A stretch of DNA of 64,000 bases from NCBI GenBank assembly GCA_963830175.1, contig CAWHKV010000007.1, positions 124,001-188,000 on the forward strand, written 5' to 3'. The translations under genes and the position numbers were made by a program. The notes beneath the pieces are model-generated. The model did not search any database. It saw nothing but the letters and a program-made list of their open reading frames with translations, and was not told where the DNA came from. Source of the DNA: JBBRBB01 sp963830175 (lineage in GTDB: Bacteria > Bacteroidota > Bacteroidia > Chitinophagales > Chitinophagaceae). Below, in pieces: positions 42,647 to 51,118 of the stretch; within the stretch, counting starts at the first letter, position 1; every line of letters begins with the position of its first letter.

Positions 42647-43228
42647 TTAATGAATTGCCTGTTGCAATTTATTCATTTCCCTGATAACACGACTCACGGG
42701 GAGCCCCATAACATTATAAAAATCTCCCTTTATGGATTTTATGCCCACCACGCCTATCCATTCCTGAATGGCATACGCGCCTGCCTTATCGTAGGGGCGA
42801 TATTTATCAACATAAAATTCAATTTGTTCAGTAGAAATTTCATGGAACTCTACTTCAGTAATATCGGCAAATTCCACACTAGTATTTGCGCTTAACAAGA
42901 CAACCCCTGTTATAACCTGGTGGGTATTTTCTGAAAGCTTTTGCAAAATAGAAATAGCATGTTGCCTGTTATTTGGTTTGCCTATAACTTCATTATTTAA
43001 AACCACAATTGTATCTGCAGCAATAATAATTGTTTCAGATAGGTCTTTATAGAAAGGCTTTACGGCGAGTGCCTTATTTGTGGCTATACATACAGCGATC
43101 TCTGAGGGGGAAAGATTAGGATCATAATCTTCGTTGGAATGCTGCACATTCACCTCAAAATTAACTTCTGCCCACTGTAACAACTGTTTTCTTCGGGGAG
43201 ATTGAGAAGCCAATATAATTTTAAACAT
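42647..43228 (-). CDS. maf: Maf-family nucleotide pyrophosphatase
   Basis: 193 residues. FKIILASQSPRRKQLL is the Maf start motif (S.SPRR..LL). IIAADTIVVLNNEVIGKP, HQVITGVVLLS and YDKAGAYAIQEWIG follow, ending in the conserved NVMGLPVSRV. Maf proteins hydrolyse modified or canonical NTPs (dTTP/UTP type). It lies 9 bp downstream of the UbiA-family gene, in the same transcript. Confidence 0.94.
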   Translation of the reverse strand: MFKIILASQSPRRKQLLQWAEVNFEVNVQHSNEDYDPNLSPSEIAVCIATNKALAVKPFYKDLSETIIIAADTIVVLNNEVIGKPNNRQHAISILQKLSENTHQVITGVVLLSANTSVEFADITEVEFHEISTEQIEFYVDKYRPYDKAGAYAIQEWIGVVGIKSIKGDFYNVMGLPVSRVIREMNKLQQAIH

Positions 43229-43237
43229 TTTTATTAA

Positions 43238-44125
43238 TTACGAATAGATCCTAAAAAAAACCATGGACAATATACCTGTTAACATAGTGAATTTAATAAG
43301 GGAACTTAGTTTATGATAATCTCCTGCGGTATGCGCATTAAATAACCCCTTAAAAATTTTAAACAATGGCACAATAATAAGCAGGATGATCCATAAAGCG
43401 CTTATCCACCAATGAAACTGTAGAACGTAAAACTGCACCGCGAACAGGGCGAGTAATAATACAGTTAACCATACAGAAACGAAAATCTTAGATGCATTTA
43501 TACCCCAGATAATAGGCATTGTTTTACATTCATACAACCTGTCGCCTTCAACATCTTCCATATCTTTTACTACTTCTCTAATAAGTGAAATAATAAAAGC
43601 AAACCCTGCATATAGCATTGTTAACCGGGCAATCTTTGGGGTGTTTAAAATGGTTTCGGACCGGAAGAAAAAACGCGCCTCGCACCATGTGATTATCAAA
43701 ACTACCCAGGCAGTTAATAAAGAAATAAGCACATTGCCTATCAATAATTTTTTCTTAAATGAGATGGAATACAGGAACAATAATATTACACAAATAAAAT
43801 TCGCAAATCCTATTAAAGTTGCCTTAGTAGAAACATCGATATAAAAGCCGATAGCAACACCTGTAGCACTAAGCAGCAAGTGAAGAAAAATGGTCCACCG
43901 GCGGTGAATTACCTTTTGAACGATCAGTTTATCAGGCTTATTTATCCTGTCAATATTCAGGTCAAAATAATCATTGATAATGTAACCGGCTGCAGCGACC
44001 AACACAGATGAAAAGCATAATAAAAAAAAATGCATATTATTTAAGCTGTGCTTTAAACCTGCTTCCGCGAATAGTGGAGTAATTACGCAATACATGAACA
44101 AGTATTGGGTAATGGCAATAAACAC
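43238..44125 (-). CDS. UbiA-family prenyltransferase
   Basis: 295 residues from the GTG at 44125, with about eight membrane segments. IINDYFDLNIDRINKPDK is the first Asp-rich motif (NDxxDxxxD). REVVKDMEDVEGDRLYECKTMPIIWG is the second. It resembles geranylgeranylglycerol-phosphate or menaquinone-type transferases; the substrate is undetermined. Upstream in the same frame the conserved start IAFFRLIRWPNLV is readable but has no ATG, GTG or TTG. Removing one T at the TTTT near 44187 would connect it to ATG 44204 (MINFTF). The true start is therefore probably 44204 with another +1 insertion. Confidence 0.85.
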   Translation of the reverse strand: MFIAITQYLFMYCVITPLFAEAGLKHSLNNMHFFLLCFSSVLVAAAGYIINDYFDLNIDRINKPDKLIVQKVIHRRWTIFLHLLLSATGVAIGFYIDVSTKATLIGFANFICVILLFLYSISFKKKLLIGNVLISLLTAWVVLIITWCEARFFFRSETILNTPKIARLTMLYAGFAFIISLIREVVKDMEDVEGDRLYECKTMPIIWGINASKIFVSVWLTVLLLALFAVQFYVLQFHWWISALWIILLIIVPLFKIFKGLFNAHTAGDYHKLSSLIKFTMLTGILSMVFFRIYS

Positions 44126-44220
44126 CAGGTTGGGCCATCGGATTAAGCGGAAAAATGCAATTATAAGTTTCAGCTGAATGGTTTTAAAACGTAAAATTAA
44201 TCATGATTTTATTTCAGCCA

Positions 44221-44751
44221 TTATTTGGTAGGAATGTGGGTGTCAACATTCCAGTCATTTCGTGCTTTCATGGTTCTTTCAATTACATCTCGCACACAAC
44301 CATAACCCCCATTTTTTGATGAGATAAATTTGCTGATCTCTTTAATATCCTCTACCCCATCTGCCGGGCAGCAAGGCAACCCAACGATTTGCATAACCTC
44401 GAAATCGGGCATATCATCCCCCATGTATAAAATGTTTTCGGGCACCTTATTATTTTTAAGCATCCATTCTTTTAATAACGCCACTTTATCTAAAACTTTA
44501 AAATAAACATCTTGTATTCCCAGCCTTCTTAACCGGTCTTCTGATTCTGGGGAATTGCCTCCTGAAATAATCACGATCTGGTAGCCTCTTTTTATGGCAA
44601 GTTGCATGGCATATCCATCTTTAACGTTCATTCGCCTGGCCATTAATCCCTGGGCCATTACAAACAACCCCCCGTCAGTCAATACACCATCCACATCTAA
44701 AACAAAGGTGTTAACGGGTTTAAATAAATCGTTTAGATCAGTTGCATTCAT
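44221..44751 (-). CDS. kdsC: KdsC-like HAD phosphatase (Kdo-8-phosphate phosphatase family)
   Basis: 176 residues from ATG 44751. HAD motif I is FVLDVDGVLTDGGLF, motif II IIISGG, motif III Lys in KVLDKVALLKEW, and motif IV YMGDDMPDFEVMQIVG. There is no cap domain, as in tetrameric C0 KdsC enzymes. KdsC releases phosphate from Kdo-8-phosphate for lipid A core synthesis, which fits lpxB and lpxK in the window. A CMP-sugar N-terminal domain is absent. Confidence 0.88.
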   Translation of the reverse strand: MNATDLNDLFKPVNTFVLDVDGVLTDGGLFVMAQGLMARRMNVKDGYAMQLAIKRGYQIVIISGGNSPESEDRLRRLGIQDVYFKVLDKVALLKEWMLKNNKVPENILYMGDDMPDFEVMQIVGLPCCPADGVEDIKEISKFISSKNGGYGCVRDVIERTMKARNDWNVDTHIPTK

Positions 44752-44820
44752 GAACAATACTTTTGAATGGTTGTAAACAGCTAAGCCTTAAAAATTCGCC
44801 CGTAAAATATTTTACTAACA

Positions 44821-44851
44821 TTTGTTTGTTTTTACAAAAAGCATTATTTTG
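44821..44851 (+). promoter_or_regulatory. Promoter-like site upstream of a candidate small RNA
   Basis: TTTG (44821-44824), a 19-bp spacer, then TTATTTTG (44844-44851), one mismatch from TAnnTTTG. It is on the strand opposite to both neighbouring genes. Confidence 0.45.
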
Positions 44852-44856
44852 CATGT

Positions 44857-44943
44857 AATCTGCTTTAGGCAGTACAAAATTTGTGATCGGTTGCTTGCTC
44901 ATAACAAACTCCCTGCATGGTTCACCAGCGGGGATCTTTTTTT
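44857..44943 (+). ncRNA. Candidate small RNA (about 85 nt)
   Basis: The interval between kdsC and the polyprenyl synthase contains a promoter-like site (44821-44851) and a strong terminator (44910-44943) on the plus strand, with no open frame of note. The predicted transcript would have a short 5' hairpin (CTGC/GCAG, about 44860-44872), a possible middle stem (TTTGT/ACAAA, about 44880-44908) and the terminator stem. Both flanking genes are on the minus strand, so this terminator does not serve them. It does not match the SRP, tmRNA, RNase P or 6S features I know. Its last bases overlap the end of the polyprenyl synthase gene, so the 3' end could act on that mRNA. Confidence 0.45.
44910..44943 (+). 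terminator. Intrinsic terminator of the candidate small RNA
   Basis: TCCCTGC (44910-44916) pairs with GCGGGGA (44928-44934) with one G-U. The stem extends inward by TGG/CCA with one bulged A and a 4-nt loop, followed by TC and seven T. Confidence 0.75.
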
Positions 44944-45907
44944 AATACTCTCGCTGAACAAGAAATTCTGAAAGTTCCTGTAAAGGCGCCTTTCTTTTAT
45001 AAGTAACTGCAATATCTTCCAGGTGCTGCATTGCTTTTTCTATGTATTTCTGCTTTAATTCTTTAGCCCACGTATCTGCCTGGCATTGTTTAAAAATATC
45101 AACCACCTGTTGCACCTTATTTTCAGTGTTATTTTTTAGGAGGAATAAAAGGTTTTCTTTTTGTGAAGGAGATGCTACAGATAAAGCGTGTATAAGTAAA
45201 AACGTTTTTTTGTTTTGCCTTATATCGCCACCAACATCCTTTCCCACTTTTTCGGGGTCGCCAAAGGCGTCCAAAAAATCATCCTGCACCTGGAATGCAA
45301 TACCCAGGTTTCTTCCAAACTCATATACGTGCCTGCAGTTTCCATCGCTGGCACCGCCAAGTATAGAACCCATTTGCATACTGGCAGCCAATAAAACAGA
45401 GGTCTTTAATTCAATCATCCGTATGTATTCTTCCAAAACAACATTATCCTGTTTTTCAAAATCAATATCCAGTTGCTGACCTTCGCAGACTTCTTTTGCA
45501 GTTCTATTAAAAAGTGTAGTGATCTGCTTTTGATAAAGTGGCTGAATTTTATTTAAATATTCATACGCGGTAACCAGCATTACATCCCCTGCGAGCAACG
45601 CAGTATTTGCACCGTATTTCGCATGAACGGTGGGCTTTCCCCTGCGAAGAGAGGCATCATCCATTATATCATCATGAATAAGAGAAAAATTATGAAACAA
45701 TTCAATCGCCGTGGCGGCATGGTAAGCTTCCGGATTTATTTCATCGAACAATTCATTACCCATTAAACACATAACCGGGCGAATACGCTTTCCCCCCAGC
45801 GAAAGAAAATAATCCCCTGCCCCATAAAGTGATTGCGGATGCGCAGGAAAATGATTGACAGAAAAATGCTTAATAAATAATTCAGCCAGTTCTTTATATG
45901 AATGCAT
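44942..45907 (-). CDS. Polyprenyl (isoprenoid) diphosphate synthase
   Basis: 321 residues. The first Asp-rich motif is LIHDDIMDDASLRRGKPT and the second is QVQDDFLDAFGDPEKVGKD. GGKRIRPVMCLMGNEL is the upstream conserved GGKRxRP, and KKTFLLIHAL is also typical. It condenses IPP with allylic diphosphates, giving a farnesyl- or longer-chain product for quinones or undecaprenyl. Chain length cannot be fixed by eye. It is monocistronic. Confidence 0.93.
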   Translation of the reverse strand: MHSYKELAELFIKHFSVNHFPAHPQSLYGAGDYFLSLGGKRIRPVMCLMGNELFDEINPEAYHAATAIELFHNFSLIHDDIMDDASLRRGKPTVHAKYGANTALLAGDVMLVTAYEYLNKIQPLYQKQITTLFNRTAKEVCEGQQLDIDFEKQDNVVLEEYIRMIELKTSVLLAASMQMGSILGGASDGNCRHVYEFGRNLGIAFQVQDDFLDAFGDPEKVGKDVGGDIRQNKKTFLLIHALSVASPSQKENLLFLLKNNTENKVQQVVDIFKQCQADTWAKELKQKYIEKAMQHLEDIAVTYKRKAPLQELSEFLVQREY

Positions 45908-46012
45908 GAATGGTTATGTGTGCCGCTAAAATAGTAATGAAATATTGATTAAACAGATTTACCCCTTTCAAAAAAACAGTCCTTTCCTTAACTTTAAAAA
46001 TAAAAAGCATAT

Positions 46013-46273
46013 ATGAGCACATGTAACTTCAGTTTCAATATTTCAACAGACGCATCCGGAATGGTTAATAAGGCGAAACATGCCATTACAAAAAATGGTG
46101 GACAGTTTAATGGGGATGATACGCAGGGCAGTTTTTTATTGTCTACAATGGCCGGAAAAATACAGGGTAATTATAATGTAAATGGCAACAGTTTTAATAT
46201 TGCCATTACAAATAAACCTATGTTTTTAAGTTGCGGAATGATTGAAGGTGAACTGAGAAAATTTCTTCATTAA
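46013..46273 (+). CDS. Small conserved protein of unknown function
   Basis: 86 residues: MSTCNFSFNISTDASGMVNKAK, AITKNGGQFNGDDTQGSF, then beta strands STMAGKIQGNYNVNGNSFNIAITNKP and a C-terminal IEGELRKFLH. There is no signal peptide. The pattern resembles short Bacteroidetes proteins with a lipocalin- or SRPBCC-like strand order, but I cannot name a family. It is convergent with rnr, 3 bp from its stop. Confidence 0.72.
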   Translation: MSTCNFSFNISTDASGMVNKAKHAITKNGGQFNGDDTQGSFLLSTMAGKIQGNYNVNGNSFNIAITNKPMFLSCGMIEGELRKFLH

Positions 46274-46276
46274 ACC

Positions 46277-48283
46277 TTACTGGTTACCATCATTTTTAGA
46301 AGGGTCTTTTTCCTGAGAAGGTTTTACCCATTCATAATCCAGTTGCCTTTTATCCAGGTTTGCAGCGACTACCTTAATATTAATTTTATCTCCCATTTTA
46401 AAGCTGCGTCCGCTTCGCTTTCCTGCGAGGCTGTAATCTCCTTCAACCAACCTGAAATCGTCATATTCACTAAGGCTTGTAACGCTTATTAACCCTTCGC
46501 ATTTGTGTTCAACTGTTTCTGCCCAAAAGCCAAAAGCAGCCACACCGCTGATCACTGCAGGAAAGTCTTCGCCCAACCTCGTTTTCATAAACTCTACCTG
46601 CTTGTATTTATTCCCTGCACGTTCTGCATCCATAGCTGCTCTTTCGCGCTCACTGCAATGCTTGCATTTTTCATCCATCTTTTTTACAATAAGCGGATCG
46701 CCATTGAGGCATGATTCTAATATGCGGTGCACTAAAATATCCGGATACCGCCGTATGGGTGAAGTAAAATGACAATAATGTTCAAATGCCAACCCATAGT
46801 GACCAATATTTTCTGTTGTATAAATAGCTTTAGCCATGGTGCGAATGCCCAATTGTTCAAGCACATGCTGTTCGGGTTTTCCTTTTACTGAAGCCAGCAT
46901 CAGGTTAAAACTTTCAGCAATTTTATCGGGTGTGCTTACATCGAAGGTGTGCCCGTATTTTTTTGCAAAAGCTATAAAGGGTGTAAGCTTTTGTTCATCG
47001 GGGCGATCGTGCACACGATATGGAAAAGGTACCGGCTTCTTATTTACTTTTTGCTTAGATACCATTTCTGCCACCGTTTTATTTGCCAGCAGCATAAATT
47101 CTTCAATAAGCTGGTGGGCTTCAAAACTTTCTTTTATAACCACTGAAACGGGCTTGCCTTTTTCGTCCAGTTTAAACCTTACTTCCTGGGAAGAGAAATT
47201 AATGGCGCCCTTTGCAAATCTTTTCTGACGTAGAAACTGTGCAATGCCATTCAACAATAATATCTCATCTACATATTTTCCACTCTTATTTTCTATGGTT
47301 TGCTGTACATCTTCGTACGTAAACCTGTGGTCGGAGTGAATGATAGTTTTACCCATCCAAACCTTTACAATTTCTGCTCCGGGTGTAATATTAAAAACTG
47401 CTGAAAAGGTAAGTTTATCCTCATTCGGACGAAGAGAACATAATTCGTTAGAAATTCTTTCAGGCAACATTGGGTTAACCCTGTCTGGCAAATACACTGA
47501 TGTGGCTCTTTTATAACCTTCATCATCTAACACACTGCCTGTTTCAATATAATGACTAACATCGGCTATATGCACACCAATTTCCCAATTGCCATCTTTT
47601 AATTTTCTAATGGAAATGGCATCATCAAAATCTTTGGCATCAACAGGGTCAATTGTAAACGTGCAAACATTTCTAAAATCTTTTCTCTTTTTTATTTCTG
47701 AAGAAGGTATAATGTCGGGCAAATTGTTGCTTTCATTAATCACTTCTTCGCTAAATGCTAATGGAAAGCCTCCCTCTGCCAGAAGCTCCAGCATAGCCAT
47801 ATTATTTTCGTCGCCTTCTTCTATCACTTTTATTACTTCACCAATAGGGTTTTTATTGTTTTCATCCCACTCGGTAATTCTAACAGCCACTTTATCTTTA
47901 TTTACTGCCCCATTTATTTTCTTTAATGGAATGTAAACATCAGGCATTGGTTTGTCTGTGTCTGCAATAAAAAAAGCAAAGTTTGTAGATAATTGCAGCG
48001 TACCTGTAAATTCGAATCTTTTGCGCTCAACGATCTCGGTTATCTTTCCCTCTTTTCTGCGGGAGCCTGCATTGTCTTTGGTAACTTTTACCCTAACAGT
48101 ATCCCCATGTAGGGCCGTATTAAAATTACCTGGTCTTACCAGTACATCCCCGCTGTTGTCTTCTACTACAACATAGCCAATACCCGAACGGGCTATATCA
48201 AGTTTACCTTTAATAGTTCCTTTCGAAGGTGATTTTCCTTTTTCTGCGGTCCTGGGTTTTTCTTTATGCTTTTTTCTGCTCAT
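46277..48283 (-). CDS. rnr: Ribonuclease R
   Basis: 668 residues. The N-terminal basic segment and cold-shock-like domain (GTIKGKLDIARSGIGYVVVED) are followed by the RNB domain with catalytic TIDPVDAKDFDDAISI. GVHIADVSHYIE, YLPDRVNPMLPERISNELCSL and HFTSPIRRYPDILVHR also match. A C-terminal S1 domain ends RQLDYEWV. It is a 3'-5' exoribonuclease that degrades structured RNA. It is slightly short at the N-terminus compared with E. coli. The start overlaps the end of lpxK by 4 bp. Confidence 0.95.
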   Translation of the reverse strand: MSRKKHKEKPRTAEKGKSPSKGTIKGKLDIARSGIGYVVVEDNSGDVLVRPGNFNTALHGDTVRVKVTKDNAGSRRKEGKITEIVERKRFEFTGTLQLSTNFAFFIADTDKPMPDVYIPLKKINGAVNKDKVAVRITEWDENNKNPIGEVIKVIEEGDENNMAMLELLAEGGFPLAFSEEVINESNNLPDIIPSSEIKKRKDFRNVCTFTIDPVDAKDFDDAISIRKLKDGNWEIGVHIADVSHYIETGSVLDDEGYKRATSVYLPDRVNPMLPERISNELCSLRPNEDKLTFSAVFNITPGAEIVKVWMGKTIIHSDHRFTYEDVQQTIENKSGKYVDEILLLNGIAQFLRQKRFAKGAINFSSQEVRFKLDEKGKPVSVVIKESFEAHQLIEEFMLLANKTVAEMVSKQKVNKKPVPFPYRVHDRPDEQKLTPFIAFAKKYGHTFDVSTPDKIAESFNLMLASVKGKPEQHVLEQLGIRTMAKAIYTTENIGHYGLAFEHYCHFTSPIRRYPDILVHRILESCLNGDPLIVKKMDEKCKHCSERERAAMDAERAGNKYKQVEFMKTRLGEDFPAVISGVAAFGFWAETVEHKCEGLISVTSLSEYDDFRLVEGDYSLAGKRSGRSFKMGDKINIKVVAANLDKRQLDYEWVKPSQEKDPSKNDGNQ

Positions 48284-49371
48284 ACCTGTTCGGGCTTTTT
48301 ATTATTGCTCACAAAGCCTGTGATAAGTAAATTAAATTGTTCCTGTTGATCGAATAAAAATTTATGCCTGATGGGTAAAACATAAATGGGAAGATCCATT
48401 AATTCATTATTGAACTTAAATAACCTAACGGCGTCTTTTTCTGTTGTTATAATAAATTTATCTGTGCCCTGAATATTATTAAATTTTCTTTTAATGGTGC
48501 GAAGATCATCAATTGTAAAGATATGGTGGTCTCCATATTCCTGTTGAATATAGCCTCCCGTATGCTCTGCCACATGTTTTTTTAATGGTCCCGGGTTTGC
48601 GATTCCGTAAACAAGTAAAACCTCATCCTGAGGGTTAAAGCTTTTTACCTCTTTGCTTGTTATGTGGTATGGGGTGCCATAATCAATAGCGGTAAAAAAT
48701 ACCTGCTGATGATTTTTGGGCTTAATTTCTTTTATAATTTTTTCTCTTTCACCTGAAGAAATATCTGGCGGACATTTGGTGACAATTATAATGTCAGCTC
48801 TTTTATATGAAGAACGCTGATCTCTTAAATTACCGGCGGGAAGAAAAAAATCTCTTGTAAACAGGTCGTTGCAATCGGTAAGTAAAATGTTTAATCCGGC
48901 AATTATTTCGCGATGCTGAAAAGCATCATCTAAAATTATGGCTTCTACATCTGGCTTGTCGTGCAGCAATTGCGGAATTGCTACAATTCGTTGTTCACCC
49001 ACGGCCACACCAACGGCAGGAAATTTTCTATGAAACTGCATGGGCTCATCACCTATTTCCAATGCGGTGGTTTGTTCTGTGGCAAAAACATACCCACGGG
49101 TTTTTCTTTTATAGCCCCGGCTTACCGTGCCTATAACAAAGTCGTTCAGTAATAATTCGATGAGGTATTCTACCATAGGCGATTTACCGGTACCCCCCAC
49201 TGAAAGGTTACCAACACCAATTATAGGTATATTAAAGCTTGCTGATTTAATAATTTGTTTGTCGTACAGGTAATTCCTGATAATAATTATTAAACCATAA
49301 ATTAATGCAAAGGGAAAAAGAAGAAAACGGAAAGATCTCAAAAAGAAATTATCAAAATTCATAAATGCCAT
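48280..49371 (-). CDS. lpxK: Tetraacyldisaccharide 4'-kinase LpxK
   Basis: 363 residues. An N-terminal membrane anchor (FLLFPFALIYGLIIIIRNYLY) is followed by the P-loop VGNLSVGGTGKSPMVEYL, SRGYKRKTRG, GDEPMQFHRKFPAVGVAV and ILDDAFQHREI. It phosphorylates lipid A disaccharide at the 4' position on the inner membrane. It lies in a tight minus-strand operon: it overlaps rnr by 4 bp and the 5-FTHF cyclo-ligase gene by 20 bp. Confidence 0.95.
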   Translation of the reverse strand: MAFMNFDNFFLRSFRFLLFPFALIYGLIIIIRNYLYDKQIIKSASFNIPIIGVGNLSVGGTGKSPMVEYLIELLLNDFVIGTVSRGYKRKTRGYVFATEQTTALEIGDEPMQFHRKFPAVGVAVGEQRIVAIPQLLHDKPDVEAIILDDAFQHREIIAGLNILLTDCNDLFTRDFFLPAGNLRDQRSSYKRADIIIVTKCPPDISSGEREKIIKEIKPKNHQQVFFTAIDYGTPYHITSKEVKSFNPQDEVLLVYGIANPGPLKKHVAEHTGGYIQQEYGDHHIFTIDDLRTIKRKFNNIQGTDKFIITTEKDAVRLFKFNNELMDLPIYVLPIRHKFLFDQQEQFNLLITGFVSNNKKPEQV

Positions 49372-49921
49372 CAGGAGTGATACAAAAAGTTAAAGGTACA
49401 TCAAATGCATTGGCATCATCTATTTTATCTACGGGTTTAAAATAACTGAACCCCACCTTAATAAGGGATGAAGAACATTGCGAAAGATACTTATCGTAAT
49501 AGCCCTTTCCAAACCCCACCCTGTTACCACGGTGGTCGCAAATAAGAAGGGGAACAAACGCCAGGTCTATTATGCCCGGTTCAACTACTTCACCTTCGGA
49601 TGGTTCTGTTAATCCGTACGTGCTTTCCCTGAATATTGTTTGCTCATTAGTTTTTACAGCGCTGAAATACCCTGTGGCAGAGTTTATTACCGGATAGGAA
49701 ACAGTCAATGCCGGATACATATGCTGCAAATACCTGGTAAACAAATGGGTGTTGGGTTCGGCTGTTGTTTCCATAGGCCAATACGACAGCAAATTTTCTA
49801 CATTGCTAAATACCAAATTTTGAAATTGAATAAGAAGCAGATCGTTCTGTTTAATTTTGTCTTTTATAGACAGGTTGGCTCTTTGGTCCCTATAAATTTT
49901 TCTCAATTCGAATTTAGTCAT
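49352..49921 (-). CDS. 5-formyltetrahydrofolate cyclo-ligase
   Basis: 189 residues. LRKIYRDQRANLS at the start, LLSYWPMETTAEPNTHLF, then the nucleotide-binding VGFGKGYYDKYLSQC and the C-terminal FDVPLTFCITPDGI. The enzyme returns 5-formyl-THF to the folate pool using ATP. It overlaps bioD by 8 bp and lpxK by 20 bp, so the three share a transcript. Confidence 0.93.
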   Translation of the reverse strand: MTKFELRKIYRDQRANLSIKDKIKQNDLLLIQFQNLVFSNVENLLSYWPMETTAEPNTHLFTRYLQHMYPALTVSYPVINSATGYFSAVKTNEQTIFRESTYGLTEPSEGEVVEPGIIDLAFVPLLICDHRGNRVGFGKGYYDKYLSQCSSSLIKVGFSYFKPVDKIDDANAFDVPLTFCITPDGIYEF

Positions 49922-50549
49922 ACAAACGGTTTAAGGTTTGTTGCAAACTTTGCGCCTGTTGCTTTATAAAGGCTTTATCAATTACCTGTTTAAAAGGGAT
50001 GGATGCCAATTTGCGGTAACCGCTCCATCTTACTATATCTTCTTCATAATTTAAATAACTACCCGTAAACACCCAGCCGGCCACTGGTATATTATATTGC
50101 CTGCAAGCTAAAGCCGTAAGTAAAGAGTGATTAATGCTACCCAATATATTTTGACTTACAAGAATGATTGGAATATTTAATTGTTTTACAAGATCAATAG
50201 AAAATTGATGGTCATTAATTGGGGCCATAATTCCTCCGGCACCTTCTATAATTAACCTGTTATGGGAATGTTGTTTAAACTGTTCCAAAATCATTGGTAT
50301 ATCTACGGTTATTTGCTCTTCCGCAGCTGCAAGGTGCGGGCTGGCTGCCAGGTTAAGCCGGTAACATTCAGGTATAATGGTGGTAGTGCTGTTACTAACA
50401 AGTTCTTTCACCAGCATAGCATCTGTACTATGCAGGCTTCCTGCCTGTACAGGTTTCCAATAATTTGCATGCAACGCTTCAGTTACAATTGCAGACACAA
50501 TTGTTTTTCCTATACCTGTTCCTGTACCTGAAATAAAAAATGATGTCAT
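49914..50549 (-). CDS. bioD: Dethiobiotin synthetase
   Basis: 211 residues. FFISGTGTGIGKTIVSAIV is the P-loop (GTGIGKT). KPVQAGSLHSTDAML, RLNLAASPHLAAA and IIEGAGGIMAPIN with the conserved GAGG follow. It closes the ureido ring from diaminopelargonic acid, CO2 and ATP. Other biotin genes (bioA, bioB, bioF) are not in the window; birA is at 25366. Confidence 0.95.
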   Translation of the reverse strand: MTSFFISGTGTGIGKTIVSAIVTEALHANYWKPVQAGSLHSTDAMLVKELVSNSTTTIIPECYRLNLAASPHLAAAEEQITVDIPMILEQFKQHSHNRLIIEGAGGIMAPINDHQFSIDLVKQLNIPIILVSQNILGSINHSLLTALACRQYNIPVAGWVFTGSYLNYEEDIVRWSGYRKLASIPFKQVIDKAFIKQQAQSLQQTLNRLYD

Positions 50550-50584
50550 GAATTTTTAAAATCAAATAAAATTTAGTGGAAAGT

Positions 50585-51118
50585 TTATGCAAAAAAACTG
50601 AAAACCGTAGTGCCATAATTCCGCTGAAAAGAAAAGCCATCATACTTTTCATAATTATTTCTTGGAGTATGTTCTAAAACAAAAAAACCACCGTCTGCAA
50701 TTAATTTTTGCTTTACAATAATTTCTGGTAATTGATCTATTTCTAAAAGCGCATAAGGGGGACCGGCAAAAATAAAATCGAATTTTTCGGTACAATGCTT
50801 TAAAAATCCAAAAACATCTGTTCGCAATACCTTACAATTTTCGATACCAAGGGTTGTAATTGTTTCTTTAATAAAGCGGCTCATATTATTATCTCCTTCT
50901 ATTATGGTTAGATCATTTGCGCCGCGGGATGCGAGTTCGTAAGTTATGCTGCCTGTACCTCCAAACAGGTCAAGGGTTTTGATGCCTTCGAAATTAATTT
51001 TATGCTGAAGAATATTAAACAACCCTTCTTTAGCTATATCGGTAGTTGGGCGGGTATATGGCATTTTTGCAGGAGGCTTTATTCTTCTTCCACCATATTT
51101 TCCTGAAATAACACGCAT
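50585..51118 (-). CDS. rsmD: 16S rRNA (guanine966-N2)-methyltransferase RsmD, altered motif IV
   Basis: 177 residues. MRVISGKYGGRRIKPPAKMPYTRPTTDIAKEGLFNIL is the RsmD start. LDLFGGTGSITYELASRGA is AdoMet motif I, and KVLRTDVFGFL follows. Motif IV reads FIFAGPPYAL where the family has ADPPY: the catalytic Asp is replaced by Gly (codon GGT instead of GAT). RsmD methylates G966 near the P site. If the base is correct the enzyme may be impaired. Its start shares one base with the DUF3822 stop. Confidence 0.9.
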   Translation of the reverse strand: MRVISGKYGGRRIKPPAKMPYTRPTTDIAKEGLFNILQHKINFEGIKTLDLFGGTGSITYELASRGANDLTIIEGDNNMSRFIKETITTLGIENCKVLRTDVFGFLKHCTEKFDFIFAGPPYALLEIDQLPEIIVKQKLIADGGFFVLEHTPRNNYEKYDGFSFQRNYGTTVFSFFA

